Assembly: GCA_965248685.1 (NCBI GenBank)
Contig: CBDFKC010000004.1
Span: 1,054,001 to 1,118,000, forward strand
Length of the DNA: 64,000 nucleotides
Reading direction: 5' to 3'
From: VYFG01 sp965248685
Lineage (GTDB): Bacteria; Pseudomonadota; Gammaproteobacteria; Arenicellales; Poriferihabitantaceae
Notes under the pieces: generated by a model
Seen by the model: the letters and a program-made list of their open reading frames with translations, nothing else
The model's database searches: none
Told to the model about the DNA's origin: nothing
Translations under genes and position numbers: made by a program
Part shown: in pieces, positions 1 through 8,339 of the stretch
Numbering within the stretch: the stretch's first letter is position 1
Layout: every line of letters begins with the position of its first letter

Positions 1-2
1 CT

Positions 3-179
3 AGTTGGTCGTGCCTGGTTTTTGTGGTGTATTGTTATGCGAACCAGCGGTTTTCACATGGCATATTACTTATGGTGGGGCTACTTTCCTGCAGCGTGGT
101 ACTAGCTTTGTTGCTGGGGATAAATGATCGATGGATTAATGCGAGAACCTATCGCGATGACGTGGTCGAGATTAAATGA
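3..179 (+). CDS. C-terminal end of a membrane protein, cut by the window edge
   Basis: The frame starting at base 3 is open from the window edge to a TGA at 177-179. That stop overlaps the ATG of the next gene in an ATGA arrangement, the usual sign of translational coupling. The last ~58 residues contain two hydrophobic stretches separated by a short polar loop (NQRFSH), then a polar tail ending in DDVVEIK. This fits the end of a polytopic inner-membrane protein. The family cannot be recognised from this fragment. The call rests on the open frame, the overlap and the hydrophobic pattern only. Confidence 0.5.
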   Translation, partial: SWSCLVFVVYCYANQRFSHGILLMVGLLSCSVVLALLLGINDRWINARTYRDDVVEIK

Positions 180-1432
180 TCGACTCGTCATTACAAATGG
201 AATTCGTTCCCGTTGTGAACTGGAAGATGTTACCACTTTCGTTTCTGGTTGTTGCATTCGCGGCTGTCGCATTTAATGTATTGAGTCAGGACAGTGATAT
301 GGAATTTGTCGCATTTGGTGCTGCGTATTCCAACGCGCAAAACCCGGAAATAATTGCCAATAAAAAACCTGCAAACAATGCATTGCCAAGCGTCAAAGTC
401 GACCTGTCTCAAAACAATAAGTCCGCCACGATCCCTACTATTTCAAAGCTTGAGGTGCAAACCAGTACAGCCGAGGCCAGCAAAGAAGCAATCCCAATCT
501 CTAATGCCGAGTCCCTGGAGCCTCAACCTGCACTAAAGCAGTCATCTGATGGTGGGCAAAAAAATGACTTGAACAATACCGACCAGCTCGTCGCGATGGT
601 TAATGATATGACCATTGGACAGAGAATAAATGAGGCAGGCATCGCAGCAGATCTAGCCGATGATGACCTATCCAATATCAATGGGAGCGGCGAATTTCAG
701 GCAGACACGCAAGAGTCACCTGACGACAAAATCGAACCAGTCGTGCCATCTCCGGAGGAAGAGTTTTTACAGTCGCTTATCGGGATGACGATCTCATCAA
801 ACAATAACCTGGTATATAAAGCCCGAGAAAAACTAAATGATGGACTTTACGGAATTCAAAGTCGGAAAATGCAGGATGCGGTTGACAGAGGTTCAGTAAG
901 TCTTGTGTCCTACCTGATTGAACAGGGTGAGTCTGTCAATGCCAGCAATACCCAGGGTGAAACCGCGCTGTTAAAGGCGGCCTGGAATGGAGACGAACAA
1001 ATGGTCAGGAATTTACTTGATCTTGGGGCAGAAATATTACGCGCAAGCGACGACGGTCGCACTCCGCTTTTCAGCGCGACGGTCAGCGGTAACTTTGCAG
1101 TAGTTCGTTTGTTACTTGAGCAGGGGGCTCCTTCCAATGTAAAAACGGCCACCGGGAAAACACCTCTGATGATCAGTGCGGCAAGTAACTACCCAGACAT
1201 TACCAGGTTGCTACTGCTGTACGGTGGGGACCCTGATGTAATTGATTATAATGGTCGCAATGCGTTATTTTATGCTCTGTGGGATCGAAATATGGATGTG
1301 GTGAAATATCTGTTGGACGCAGGGGCGAAATTAGTTTTGACCGATTCCCTTGGCCAGACTGCGATAGATATTGCTCGACTTAGAAAAATAGATTTGCCGA
1401 GTCTTGCGGCGGAAAGGACGGAAAAAAACTGA
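176..1432 (+). CDS. Membrane-anchored ankyrin-repeat protein
   Basis: 418 residues. There is one hydrophobic segment near residues 19-38 with no clear signal-peptidase site, so a signal anchor is likely. A long polar, low-complexity region (about 60-190, rich in N, S, E, Q) follows. From about residue 225 come four to five ankyrin repeats, recognisable by repeated G-x-T-A/P-L and LL..GA motifs (GETALLKAAWNG, GRTPLFSATVSG, GKTPLMISAASN, GRNALFYALWDR). Ankyrin repeats mediate protein-protein contacts, so the C-terminal part probably binds a partner in the periplasm. The start overlaps the preceding stop by 4 bp, and the next gene follows after 14 bp, so an operon is likely. The function is unknown. 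Confidence 0.85.
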   Translation: MIDSSLQMEFVPVVNWKMLPLSFLVVAFAAVAFNVLSQDSDMEFVAFGAAYSNAQNPEIIANKKPANNALPSVKVDLSQNNKSATIPTISKLEVQTSTAEASKEAIPISNAESLEPQPALKQSSDGGQKNDLNNTDQLVAMVNDMTIGQRINEAGIAADLADDDLSNINGSGEFQADTQESPDDKIEPVVPSPEEEFLQSLIGMTISSNNNLVYKAREKLNDGLYGIQSRKMQDAVDRGSVSLVSYLIEQGESVNASNTQGETALLKAAWNGDEQMVRNLLDLGAEILRASDDGRTPLFSATVSGNFAVVRLLLEQGAPSNVKTATGKTPLMISAASNYPDITRLLLLYGGDPDVIDYNGRNALFYALWDRNMDVVKYLLDAGAKLVLTDSLGQTAIDIARLRKIDLPSLAAERTEKN

Positions 1433-1446
1433 GCGGAGTAACCAGG

Positions 1447-1893
1447 TTGGCCCAACAACGAAGACAAAGAAGTAAAAAAACTAAACGACCCGTTGATAAT
1501 CGGGCGTTGATGAAGTCTGCACAGAGTAAAGTGTTTCCCGTGGTTCTTCGGATCAAAGAAGAAATCGATTTTTGTTTTACTTCCTTCTATGGAGATATGT
1601 TGTACGACTCGAAAGTTTGTGAGCGCGCATTTGCAAAATGGGTTGCGCGGGGTCACCGTGGACCAGGAGAACTGACGATTTATATAGAGATGCTGGCGGC
1701 TCATCTCGCGGTTCCTACCCAGCAGAGCATTTTTCGCAATCTGGCGTATGACTGTATTTCGGTGATCAAGAAAAATAAAAAATCGACTGCGAATCGTGGG
1801 TTTTTTAGCCAATACAAATTCCAGATTTTGGTTAATCTGGGTATCCTGGTATTGTTCCTGGTATTATTTTATTCGGGAAAGATGTTTAGCTAA
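1447..1893 (+). CDS. Hypothetical protein with a C-terminal membrane anchor
   Basis: 148 residues, starting at TTG just downstream of the ankyrin gene; no better ATG lies nearby in frame. The N-terminus is strongly basic (RRQRSKKTKR), the middle is mixed with no motif I recognise, and residues ~125-145 form one hydrophobic helix, predicting a tail-anchored or bitopic protein. Spacing and orientation suggest co-transcription with the ankyrin gene and the small membrane gene that follows. No function can be assigned. Confidence 0.65.
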   Translation: MAQQRRQRSKKTKRPVDNRALMKSAQSKVFPVVLRIKEEIDFCFTSFYGDMLYDSKVCERAFAKWVARGHRGPGELTIYIEMLAAHLAVPTQQSIFRNLAYDCISVIKKNKKSTANRGFFSQYKFQILVNLGILVLFLVLFYSGKMFS

Positions 1894-1937
1894 CTGCCAC
1901 TACAAAACCTGATCGAGTTAGCACATTAATAGTTAAA

Positions 1938-2153
1938 ATGAATAAACCCGCATCACTCATATTTTTAACCATACTAAGCGGTTTGACTTGCGCTATGGGG
2001 CTATCGGGATTGTTCGACGCCTCGTGGTTCGATTTCGCTCCCGCCGGGCTCAATCTGGTATTCAGGTTGTTGGTGGTATACGTTTTCTGTTATTGGATTA
2101 TTGTTGAGGTAAAGAACAGTTATCTGGAATGGAAATACATGGAAGACGTATAG
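1938..2153 (+). CDS. Small two-helix membrane protein
   Basis: 71 residues with two hydrophobic segments (about 6-26 and 38-58) and a short charged C-terminus ending KYMEDV. It follows the previous membrane gene by 45 bp on the same strand and is the last gene of this group before the convergent GntR regulator. I do not recognise the family. It could be an accessory subunit of the neighbouring membrane proteins. Confidence 0.6.
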   Translation: MNKPASLIFLTILSGLTCAMGLSGLFDASWFDFAPAGLNLVFRLLVVYVFCYWIIVEVKNSYLEWKYMEDV

Positions 2154-2176
2154 ACCGCCGGCTAGACCGACTACTA

Positions 2177-2860
2177 CTATTCAAGACCGACCAGGTCCAT
2201 TTTCGCCTGATACAGATGTGAATTAATTATTTCTGCGGCTTTGGTTTGGTCCCTTTGCCGAATTGCTTCCAGCAGTTTACGGTGGTCAGCATTATATGCT
2301 GTAATCTTTTCCGCAGTCAGAATATGGTTTTTTCTGGCGCTCCATTGGTTATGGCTGCGAATGTCATTTATTCGCCGATATATCCATATTATCAAAGGGT
2401 TTTGTGAACAGGTTGCCAGCATCAGATGAAATGCTTCATCGGCTTTGGAAAACTCGTTCGGATTATTCGGGGTTCGACAGGCTCTTTCTAATACGGCTTC
2501 GAGGCGATTCAAGTCTCGATTGTTCGCATGAAGGACTACTAGCTTAACCATATACGGTTCGATTGCCAGTCGGGTTTCTATCAGCTCGAGGGGGCTGGTT
2601 TCTTCGGCGATATCCTCGTGATCAAATTCTGATTTGTAGGCCACAAAGGTACCACTACCGAACTTCCTGCGGACCAGTTTAGCCTGTTCGAGTTGATCAA
2701 GAGCCGCACGAATGGTACCGCGAGCCGCCTTAAACTGGTCGGCAAGATCTCGCTCCGAAGGCAATCGCTGGTTAAAGCTATACTGCCCATTGACGATTGA
2801 ATCGCGGATGTTGTTAAAAACGCCAGCGGAACCAGTGCTGACCTGAAGCGGTTGGTCCAT
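2177..2860 (-). CDS. GntR-family transcriptional regulator, FadR (FCD) subfamily
   Basis: 227 residues. Residues ~5-75 are a GntR winged helix-turn-helix (IRDSIVNGQYSFNQRLPSERDLADQF is typical). Residues ~90-220 are an all-helical FCD ligand-binding domain with the family's metal-ligand pattern (Asp and His around ADEAFHLMLA, His in DHRKLL, His in INSHL). FCD regulators usually sense small carboxylates or amino acids and repress a divergent catabolic operon. The gene is divergent from the gmaS/mgs genes across a 302-bp gap, so it is the best candidate regulator of methylamine use. The effector is unknown. Confidence 0.9.
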   Translation of the reverse strand: MDQPLQVSTGSAGVFNNIRDSIVNGQYSFNQRLPSERDLADQFKAARGTIRAALDQLEQAKLVRRKFGSGTFVAYKSEFDHEDIAEETSPLELIETRLAIEPYMVKLVVLHANNRDLNRLEAVLERACRTPNNPNEFSKADEAFHLMLATCSQNPLIIWIYRRINDIRSHNQWSARKNHILTAEKITAYNADHRKLLEAIRQRDQTKAAEIINSHLYQAKMDLVGLE

Positions 2861-3016
2861 TATACGTTACCTGTGGTTCATATTTGGTCTATGCAATGAT
2901 CATATATTATCCCAACAGGTATTGCAATGGTCGAAGAATTAGTGATTAAATAGCTTAATGCGGATGTCTATTCGCAAAAAGCTTTTGAAAGAGTCGAATT
3001 TTTATTAGTTAATTTA

Positions 3017-3035
3017 TACCATATTCGTACCATAT
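3017..3035. promoter_or_regulatory. Direct repeat TACCATAT, possible regulator binding site
   Basis: TACCATAT occurs at 3017-3024 and again at 3028-3035, 11 bp apart, so both copies lie on the same face of the helix. They sit in the intergenic gap between the GntR gene and the gmaS-like gene. This spacing suits a regulator binding site, but the region is AT-rich and the match is short, so it is only a candidate. Confidence 0.3.
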
Positions 3036-3109
3036 ATAACGTTATCAGGTAACCACGCTTTATAGAATCATTAACACCAATTGCGTCTGGAAATATCTGA
3101 TTTTTCCTG

Positions 3110-3127
3110 AATAATTGATCAATTATT
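3110..3127. promoter_or_regulatory. 18-bp perfect palindrome upstream of gmaS-like gene, candidate operator
   Basis: AATAATTGATCAATTATT is a perfect palindrome centred on TGATCA. It ends 35 bp before the gmaS-like ATG, where a promoter or the 5' leader would lie. A dimeric regulator such as the divergent GntR protein could bind it. The assignment to a given protein is inference. Confidence 0.45.
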
Positions 3128-3162
3128 GATAACCCATTAAACATCTATTTGGAGGATTACTA

Positions 3163-4698
3163 ATGGCAAGCACCAAGAAAGCAAGTAAAAAAGCCACACC
3201 CAAGCGCAGCACTCGTCGCGCCCAAACTTCGACCGACCTGGAACGCCAGGTAAACGCACCCGGTCGTGCGGCGCTGGTCAAGCAGGTAAAAGACAAAATT
3301 AATAAACTGGGGATCACCTATGTTTATTTCCAGTTTGTTTCGGTTACTGGCCGAATAGTCGGTAAAGGAATTCCGGCCGATCACTGGGAGCGCATAGCAG
3401 AGCGTGGATTCCAGTTGGTTTATGGATCCACTGCGAACCTGTTTGTGGACCGCCACGGCGACTACATTGGTTATGGTCCGGAGGCCTCTGAGCTGGTCGG
3501 CATTCCAGACCCCGAAACATTTGTTCAGCTACCGTGGGATAAGCGTGTTGCCCGCGTTTTTTGTACCTGTTTTCGTAACCGCGAAGAGAAAGTTAATCCG
3601 GGCGCAGCTCTGACCTCGGATTGTCGCGGCAACTTGCGCCGCATTCACGATGAATTCGAGAAGAAGCACAAAATGCATCTTCGGCTGGGTACTGAACCAG
3701 AAATGATGTGGCTTAAGCTGGATGAGAATAAGCAACTCGCAGGTGGTGTGACCAAGCCGAATTGCTATCATATTGACCAGTTTGAAGAGTTACGCCCCGC
3801 CTTTATGAAGGTCATGGATTATGCCAGAGACATGGGTTTCGACATGATCCAGGGCGACCATGAAGACGCGCCGGGTCAGCTTGAACTCAACTGGATGTTT
3901 GACGATGTATTGCGCAATGCTGATCGACTGACAACCTATCGTCAAATCTGCGCCCAGGTTGCACGTGAGCAAAACCTGTTTGCCTGCTTTATGTCTAAAC
4001 CGTTTATGGGGGTATCAGCATCAGGTTGTCACCATAATATGTCCTTATGGACTGGCGGCAAAGACGTGGTGAATAAACTGGGTCACAAGAGTTTGCCCGG
4101 TTCCGATGATGTGTTCGCCTATCGCGTAGGCGGTAAAAATCACTTTCTGCCAGACCCCAAGATCGATGCAGTTAAGCCCGGACCAGTTGGATTGAAATCA
4201 ATTGGCGGTGTTATTGAACATCTACAGGCTCTTACCTCAATTGGATCATCCACCGTAAACTCGTATCGACGACTTTGGGATACAGGTTTTTGGGCACCAA
4301 TATTTGCCGATTGGGGTTATCAGAATCGGACTTGCGCATTACGCGTATCGGCGCCGGGTCGTTTCGAATATCGTTCAGTTGACTCTATGGTTAATCCTTA
4401 CTTAATGGGTACTGGGTTACTCAAGGCATTTGATGATGGTATTGATAGAAATCTTGATCCCGGTGAGGCCGAAGAAAGAAATATTTATCAGGCAATGGAA
4501 GCTGGCAAGCAGGTCAAGAAACTGCCCATGACCCTGGGTGATGCGCTGACTGCATTGGCTAATGACGATGTCATTCGTTCATCGATGCCGGATGAGATGT
4601 ACAAGGTCTACCATCATTATAAAAATGATGAATGGGAAAAATTCAATCACACGGTAACTGATTGGGACCTCGATCAATACCTGGATTGTCTGCCATAG
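3163..4698 (+). CDS. gmaS: Glutamine synthetase-family ligase, probable gamma-glutamylmethylamide synthetase
   Basis: 511 residues. The body is a glutamine synthetase fold: an N-terminal beta-grasp-like part (~45-150), then the ATP-dependent ligase domain with typical segments (LGTEPEMMW, GASGCHHNMSLW-like GVSASGCHHNMSLW, APGRFEYR). GmaS joins methylamine to glutamate using ATP, making gamma-glutamylmethylamide for the N-methylglutamate pathway. Genes for all three N-methylglutamate synthase subunits follow, which is the main reason for preferring GmaS over ordinary GlnA. The start is well fixed by GGAGG at 3151-3155. The first ~35 residues are an unusual Lys/Arg/Ala/Thr-rich tail, and the protein is longer than the ~440 residues usual for GmaS, so another amine could be the true substrate. 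Confidence 0.7.
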   Translation: MASTKKASKKATPKRSTRRAQTSTDLERQVNAPGRAALVKQVKDKINKLGITYVYFQFVSVTGRIVGKGIPADHWERIAERGFQLVYGSTANLFVDRHGDYIGYGPEASELVGIPDPETFVQLPWDKRVARVFCTCFRNREEKVNPGAALTSDCRGNLRRIHDEFEKKHKMHLRLGTEPEMMWLKLDENKQLAGGVTKPNCYHIDQFEELRPAFMKVMDYARDMGFDMIQGDHEDAPGQLELNWMFDDVLRNADRLTTYRQICAQVAREQNLFACFMSKPFMGVSASGCHHNMSLWTGGKDVVNKLGHKSLPGSDDVFAYRVGGKNHFLPDPKIDAVKPGPVGLKSIGGVIEHLQALTSIGSSTVNSYRRLWDTGFWAPIFADWGYQNRTCALRVSAPGRFEYRSVDSMVNPYLMGTGLLKAFDDGIDRNLDPGEAEERNIYQAMEAGKQVKKLPMTLGDALTALANDDVIRSSMPDEMYKVYHHYKNDEWEKFNHTVTDWDLDQYLDCLP

Positions 4699-4735
4699 GG
4701 ACGCCATGGTTTGACTTCTAGTTAGACCAAAAATG

Positions 4736-4766
4736 CCTCGGATAAATCTCTACTGATTGTCCGAGG
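4736..4766 (+). promoter_or_regulatory. Hairpin between gmaS-like gene and mgsA
   Basis: CCTCGGA (4736-4742) and TCCGAGG (4760-4766) can pair as a 7-bp stem with a 17-nt loop in the 99-bp gap. There is no U-run after it, so it is more likely an mRNA-processing or stabilising element than a terminator. It may set the ratio of ligase to synthase subunits. Confidence 0.35.
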
Positions 4767-4797
4767 TTAGCAAACTAATTTTACTGAGGAAATATAA

Positions 4798-5733
4798 ATG
4801 TGTGGAATCGCTGGGCTCATCCATCGGGGTAAAAGCTCTGATGTCGGGTCAGAAATGACCGCAATGCTGCAGTCACTAAAACATCGTGGACCGGACTCAA
4901 CTGGCTTCGCCTTATACGGCAATCCTGCGGAGGATCAGTTTGTTCTGCGTTTTAAAGTCGCTGAGCAGGAGGATATGAAGCGTGGATTTGACATTCACCA
5001 GGAAGTCGTCGATCGAAAAAATGAGGTTGATCAGCGCTTGGAAAAACTGGGAGTCAAAGTGATTGACAAAGCTGACGCCACTGAATATTCGTTTCGTTAT
5101 ACCTTCAGTTTTGGCGGTGACATGCGCAAACTGGCCGATTTTGTCGAGGATATTGAAGGCGCTGAGATTCTTTCTATTGGCAGAGGGCTTGAATTGATTA
5201 AAGACCTCGGTGATGCCACGGTGGTCTCAGATCAGTATTCATTGACCGGCTTTAACGGTACCCACGCGATAGGTCATACCCGCATGGCAACCGAATCTGA
5301 TGTCGATATCCGGTCTGCCCATCCCTATTGGGCCTATCCATTTAACGACGTGTCGGTTGTGCACAATGGTCAGTTAACCAATTACTGGTCGTTTCGTCGG
5401 GAAATGGAGCGACGGGGCCATCGATTTATGTCTAATTGTGACTCAGAATTAATCGCGGTCTACATCGCCGATCGAATGGAGGCTGGCGATGACCTGGAAG
5501 GCGCAATGACTCGATCGGTTGAAGAACTGGACGGTGTTTTTACCTATTTGGTTGCCACCAGTGATGCCCTTGGTATGGCCAAGGATGTTATGGCAGCGAA
5601 GCCGATGGTGTTATACGAGAGCGATGAATTTGTTGGTCTGGCTTCTGAAGAAGTGGCTATCCGAAGTATTTTTCCCAATGAAATTGAAACCTGGGATCCC
5701 TATGAAGGTGAGGTGCGAGTATGGCAAGCGTAG
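4798..5733 (+). CDS. mgsA: N-methylglutamate synthase subunit A, class II glutamine amidotransferase (GlxB-like)
   Basis: 311 residues beginning MCGIAGLIHRG. After removal of Met, Cys2 is the N-terminal nucleophile of class II (Ntn) amidotransferases. GHTRMATESDVD, VVHNGQLTNY and FMSNCDSELIAVY are further conserved parts of this fold. In N-methylglutamate synthase this subunit corresponds to the amidotransferase domain of glutamate synthase and acts on gamma-glutamylmethylamide. A GAGG ribosome site precedes the ATG. The last 13 bp overlap mgsB in another frame, indicating coupled translation. Rhizobial GlxB is the closest naming alternative. Confidence 0.85.
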   Translation: MCGIAGLIHRGKSSDVGSEMTAMLQSLKHRGPDSTGFALYGNPAEDQFVLRFKVAEQEDMKRGFDIHQEVVDRKNEVDQRLEKLGVKVIDKADATEYSFRYTFSFGGDMRKLADFVEDIEGAEILSIGRGLELIKDLGDATVVSDQYSLTGFNGTHAIGHTRMATESDVDIRSAHPYWAYPFNDVSVVHNGQLTNYWSFRREMERRGHRFMSNCDSELIAVYIADRMEAGDDLEGAMTRSVEELDGVFTYLVATSDALGMAKDVMAAKPMVLYESDEFVGLASEEVAIRSIFPNEIETWDPYEGEVRVWQA

Positions 5734-6560
5734 AACATAAATCCCATGATATGGGGCTGCACGCCGAGCAATTGGCAGGCAGAACACAGCAACGTTTCTT
5801 CGATGCGAGTGAAGAAGAGAACTATACCTATCCCTGGGCCCATGAGGTCGATTTTGCCAAGCACGCCGAGTTTGATGCGGCAGAAATGGAGCCCACAGAC
5901 ATTAACTTAAAACTTCGCGCATTGCTGGAGTCCGGTCACGGTAGCATAAAAGTCAAGAACCCGCGGGCGCGACACGGGGTTGGTGTAGGGATATTGAATC
6001 GGGTAAACCTGACCTTTGAAGGCAGCCTGGGGTACTTTGGTTGCGGTTTGATCGATGGTCCGAATGTACATATAACCGGACGTGTAGGCTGGTCCTGCGC
6101 CGAGAATATGATGGCGGGTAAAGTTGTGATTGATGGCAACGGTGGTTCGACATTTGGCGCAGCAATACGTGGCGGCGATCTTGTCTGTCGCGGTGACGTC
6201 GGATCCAGAACCGGAATTGATCAGAAAGGCGGCACCATTATTGTCGGCGGCAGAACCGGCGCTTTTACCGGATTTATGATGCAGCGCGGTCGCATGGTGA
6301 TCTGCGGTGACGCTGGCAAGAACCTTGGCGATTCGATGTATGACGGCACCATTTATGTGGGTGGTGCAGTCGCAGACCTTGGAGTTGATTGTGTTCCGGG
6401 AGAGCTGACAGAGTTGGACGTCAAATGGTTGACCCATAAGCTGGGATTGTATGACGTTAATCCAACCTGTGGAATCGAGAATATGAAGAAGTTTGTTGCG
6501 GGTAAGCAACTGTGGAACTACGACAATCTCGAACCATCCGAAAAGAAACTGGTACTTTAG
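5721..6560 (+). CDS. mgsB: N-methylglutamate synthase subunit B, GXGXG domain (GlxC-like)
   Basis: 279 residues. From about residue 75 to 240 the protein is a right-handed beta-helix of the type found at the C-terminus of glutamate synthase large subunit, visible as repeated glycine motifs (GVGVGILNRV, GNGGSTFGAAIRGG, GTIIVGGRTGAFTG, GTIYVGGAVADLG). In glutamate synthase this domain is structural and links the amidotransferase and FMN domains. Here the three domains are separate genes, as in MgsABC and GlxBCD. The start lies inside mgsA and the next gene follows after 22 bp. Confidence 0.85.
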   Translation: MASVEHKSHDMGLHAEQLAGRTQQRFFDASEEENYTYPWAHEVDFAKHAEFDAAEMEPTDINLKLRALLESGHGSIKVKNPRARHGVGVGILNRVNLTFEGSLGYFGCGLIDGPNVHITGRVGWSCAENMMAGKVVIDGNGGSTFGAAIRGGDLVCRGDVGSRTGIDQKGGTIIVGGRTGAFTGFMMQRGRMVICGDAGKNLGDSMYDGTIYVGGAVADLGVDCVPGELTELDVKWLTHKLGLYDVNPTCGIENMKKFVAGKQLWNYDNLEPSEKKLVL

Positions 6561-6582
6561 CCCGGCAACCGAGGAAAAATAA

Positions 6583-7923
6583 ATGTCACAACCAAAAAGA
6601 GATACCAATAACCTGGGCCAAAGCTTCATGTTTCCGCCTACGGTTATTGATGATATTCATATTAAGTCAGAACTCGGACGCTACCGCATGCGCGGATTCT
6701 CCCTGTTCAAGAAAATTCCTACCTGGGATGATCTGACTTTTATGCCTGGGACCCTAACCCGATTCGTTATTGAGGGTTATCGTGAAAAATGCCTGACCAA
6801 AACTGTGATCGGTCCCAAGGCCAAGCGTCCATTGGAACTCGATATACCTGTCTATATAACCGGCATGAGTTTTGGCGCGCTTTCATATGAAGCCAAAACC
6901 GCGTTAGCCCGTGGTGCCACCATGGCGGGTACCGCCACCTGCTCAGGGGAAGGCGGAATGATTCCCGACGAGCGGCGTTACTCCGAGAAGTGGATGTATC
7001 AATGTATTCAGTCGCGTTACGGGTTCAATCCGAACCACCTGCGCTTGGCCGATTGTGTTGAGTTTTTTATAGGTCAGGGTTGTAAGGTCGGACTGGGTGG
7101 TCACTTGATGGGGCAGAAGGTAACCGATCAGGTTGCTGAAATGCGCTCGTTACCGGCAGGTATCGACCAGCGTTCTCCCGCCAGGCACCCAGACTGGTTA
7201 GGTCCTGATGACCTCGCCCTCAAAATCAATGAGATTCGCGAAGCCACTAATGGTGAGATTCCGATTCAACTGAAACTGGGTGCAGCCAGGGTTTATGACG
7301 ACGTGCGAATGGCAGCAAAAACTGGCCCCGACTCGATCTATATCGATGGTATGGAAGGCGGTACCGGCGCTGGCCCGCACCTCGCTACCGAAGAAACCGG
7401 GGTCCCTGGAATAGCGGCAATTCGTCAGGCTCGTCGAGCTATTGAAGACGTTGGTAAGTCAGGTGAAATTTCCCTGGTTTATGCCGGTGGTATTCGTAAC
7501 GGTGGTGACCTTGCCAAGGCACTGGCTTTGGGTGCAGACGCGGTGGCGATTGGTCATAGCGCGCTGATGTCGCTGAACTGCAACAAGGCGATACCAGAAG
7601 CTGATTTTGAAAAAGAGATGGGGGTTGAAGCTGGACATTGTTACCACTGCCATACCGGTCGTTGTCCGGTGGGAGTTGCTACCCAGGATCCTGAATTGCG
7701 CAAGCGTTTAAATCCGGACAAGGCAGCTGAGCGAGTCTATAACTTTCTACACACCCTTACCATTGAAGCTCAGATGTTGGCCCGTGCCTGTGGAAAAACC
7801 AACATTCATTCCCTGGAACCAGAAGATCTTGCCGCGTTGACCATGGAAGCTTCAGCCTTGGCCCAGGTTCCTTTGGCTGGTACCCAGCATACCGTTGGCC
7901 GTCCCGATTTGACCCGTTTCTAG
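6583..7923 (+). CDS. mgsC: N-methylglutamate synthase subunit C, FMN/Fe-S glutamate synthase domain (GlxD-like)
   Basis: 446 residues, matching the central FMN-binding TIM barrel of glutamate synthase. Visible signatures are the flavin/2-oxoglutarate region (GGMIPDERRY, IQLKLGAARVYDDV, DGMEGGTGAGPH, YAGGIRNGGDLAKALALGAD) and the cysteine cluster CYHCHTGRCPVGVATQDP that carries the iron-sulfur centre. It would transfer the methylamine-derived group onto a keto acid to form N-methylglutamate. A GAGG site precedes the ATG. It forms one operon with mgsA, mgsB and the 127-residue gene behind it. Confidence 0.87.
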   Translation: MSQPKRDTNNLGQSFMFPPTVIDDIHIKSELGRYRMRGFSLFKKIPTWDDLTFMPGTLTRFVIEGYREKCLTKTVIGPKAKRPLELDIPVYITGMSFGALSYEAKTALARGATMAGTATCSGEGGMIPDERRYSEKWMYQCIQSRYGFNPNHLRLADCVEFFIGQGCKVGLGGHLMGQKVTDQVAEMRSLPAGIDQRSPARHPDWLGPDDLALKINEIREATNGEIPIQLKLGAARVYDDVRMAAKTGPDSIYIDGMEGGTGAGPHLATEETGVPGIAAIRQARRAIEDVGKSGEISLVYAGGIRNGGDLAKALALGADAVAIGHSALMSLNCNKAIPEADFEKEMGVEAGHCYHCHTGRCPVGVATQDPELRKRLNPDKAAERVYNFLHTLTIEAQMLARACGKTNIHSLEPEDLAALTMEASALAQVPLAGTQHTVGRPDLTRF

Positions 7924-7933
7924 GAGTATTATT

Positions 7934-8317
7934 ATGAGCGAAAATATTGATAAGTTTATTGAGTCAGATGGTCTGGATACTGACCGGGAGCAGGAGATTG
8001 GCCAGCATATCGGCTATCGCTATGATGTTAACCTGGTGCCGGACATGGATCGGTGTACCCCTTTTCTCAGGCAGTATATGGATGTCATGGGGTGGCAGGA
8101 TTTGAATTGGCTGGAAGATGTTCATATGGGCTACGAAGAAGCCAAACCTGCGGTGTTCGATCGTAATATCAACGGCTGGGTCCAGGTGCCTACAGATATA
8201 GAACTGCCGGACAACCAGCAGGATCGAGATATGATTGCCCGGGAGCTGTTGGTGAAATTTCAGATGTCGAAAAATCACCCCATGGTTGATTTGATGCAGG
8301 CCTACCGAAAATTTTAA
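7934..8317 (+). CDS. Uncharacterised 127-residue protein, last gene of the mgs operon
   Basis: Acidic soluble protein with no signal peptide or membrane segment, starting 10 bp after mgsC with a clear AGGAG site. Notable features are aromatic-rich motifs (MDVMGWQDLNWLEDVHMGYEE, given here as positions ~51-71) and a helical C-terminus with a conserved-looking KNHPMVDLMQAY. I do not recognise a family. Its place directly behind mgsABC and before a strong terminator suggests that it serves the N-methylglutamate synthase or the next step. It does not resemble any MgdABCD subunit that I know. Confidence 0.75.
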   Translation: MSENIDKFIESDGLDTDREQEIGQHIGYRYDVNLVPDMDRCTPFLRQYMDVMGWQDLNWLEDVHMGYEEAKPAVFDRNINGWVQVPTDIELPDNQQDRDMIARELLVKFQMSKNHPMVDLMQAYRKF

Positions 8318-8339
8318 CTTCAATCCAATTGGTGTTTTG

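Noticed and set aside
1270..1812. 180-codon open frame on the minus strand
   Set aside because: Antisense to the end of the ankyrin gene and the following membrane gene; no domain, and the plus-strand genes have coherent structure.
2866..3053. CAGGTAAC on both sides of the GntR/gmaS gap as a paired operator
   Set aside because: An 8-base match in opposite orientation within 300 bp is expected by chance, so it was not listed as a site.
3163..4698. Ordinary assimilatory glutamine synthetase (glnA)
   Set aside because: Divergent sequence, no ntrBC nearby and location directly ahead of mgsABC favour an amide ligase of the methylamine pathway, though without proof of substrate.
5907..6629. 240-codon open frame on the minus strand
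   Set aside because: It lies wholly against mgsB and the start of mgsC, which have clear family motifs and ribosome sites; the frame is rich in unlikely residues and shows no domain.
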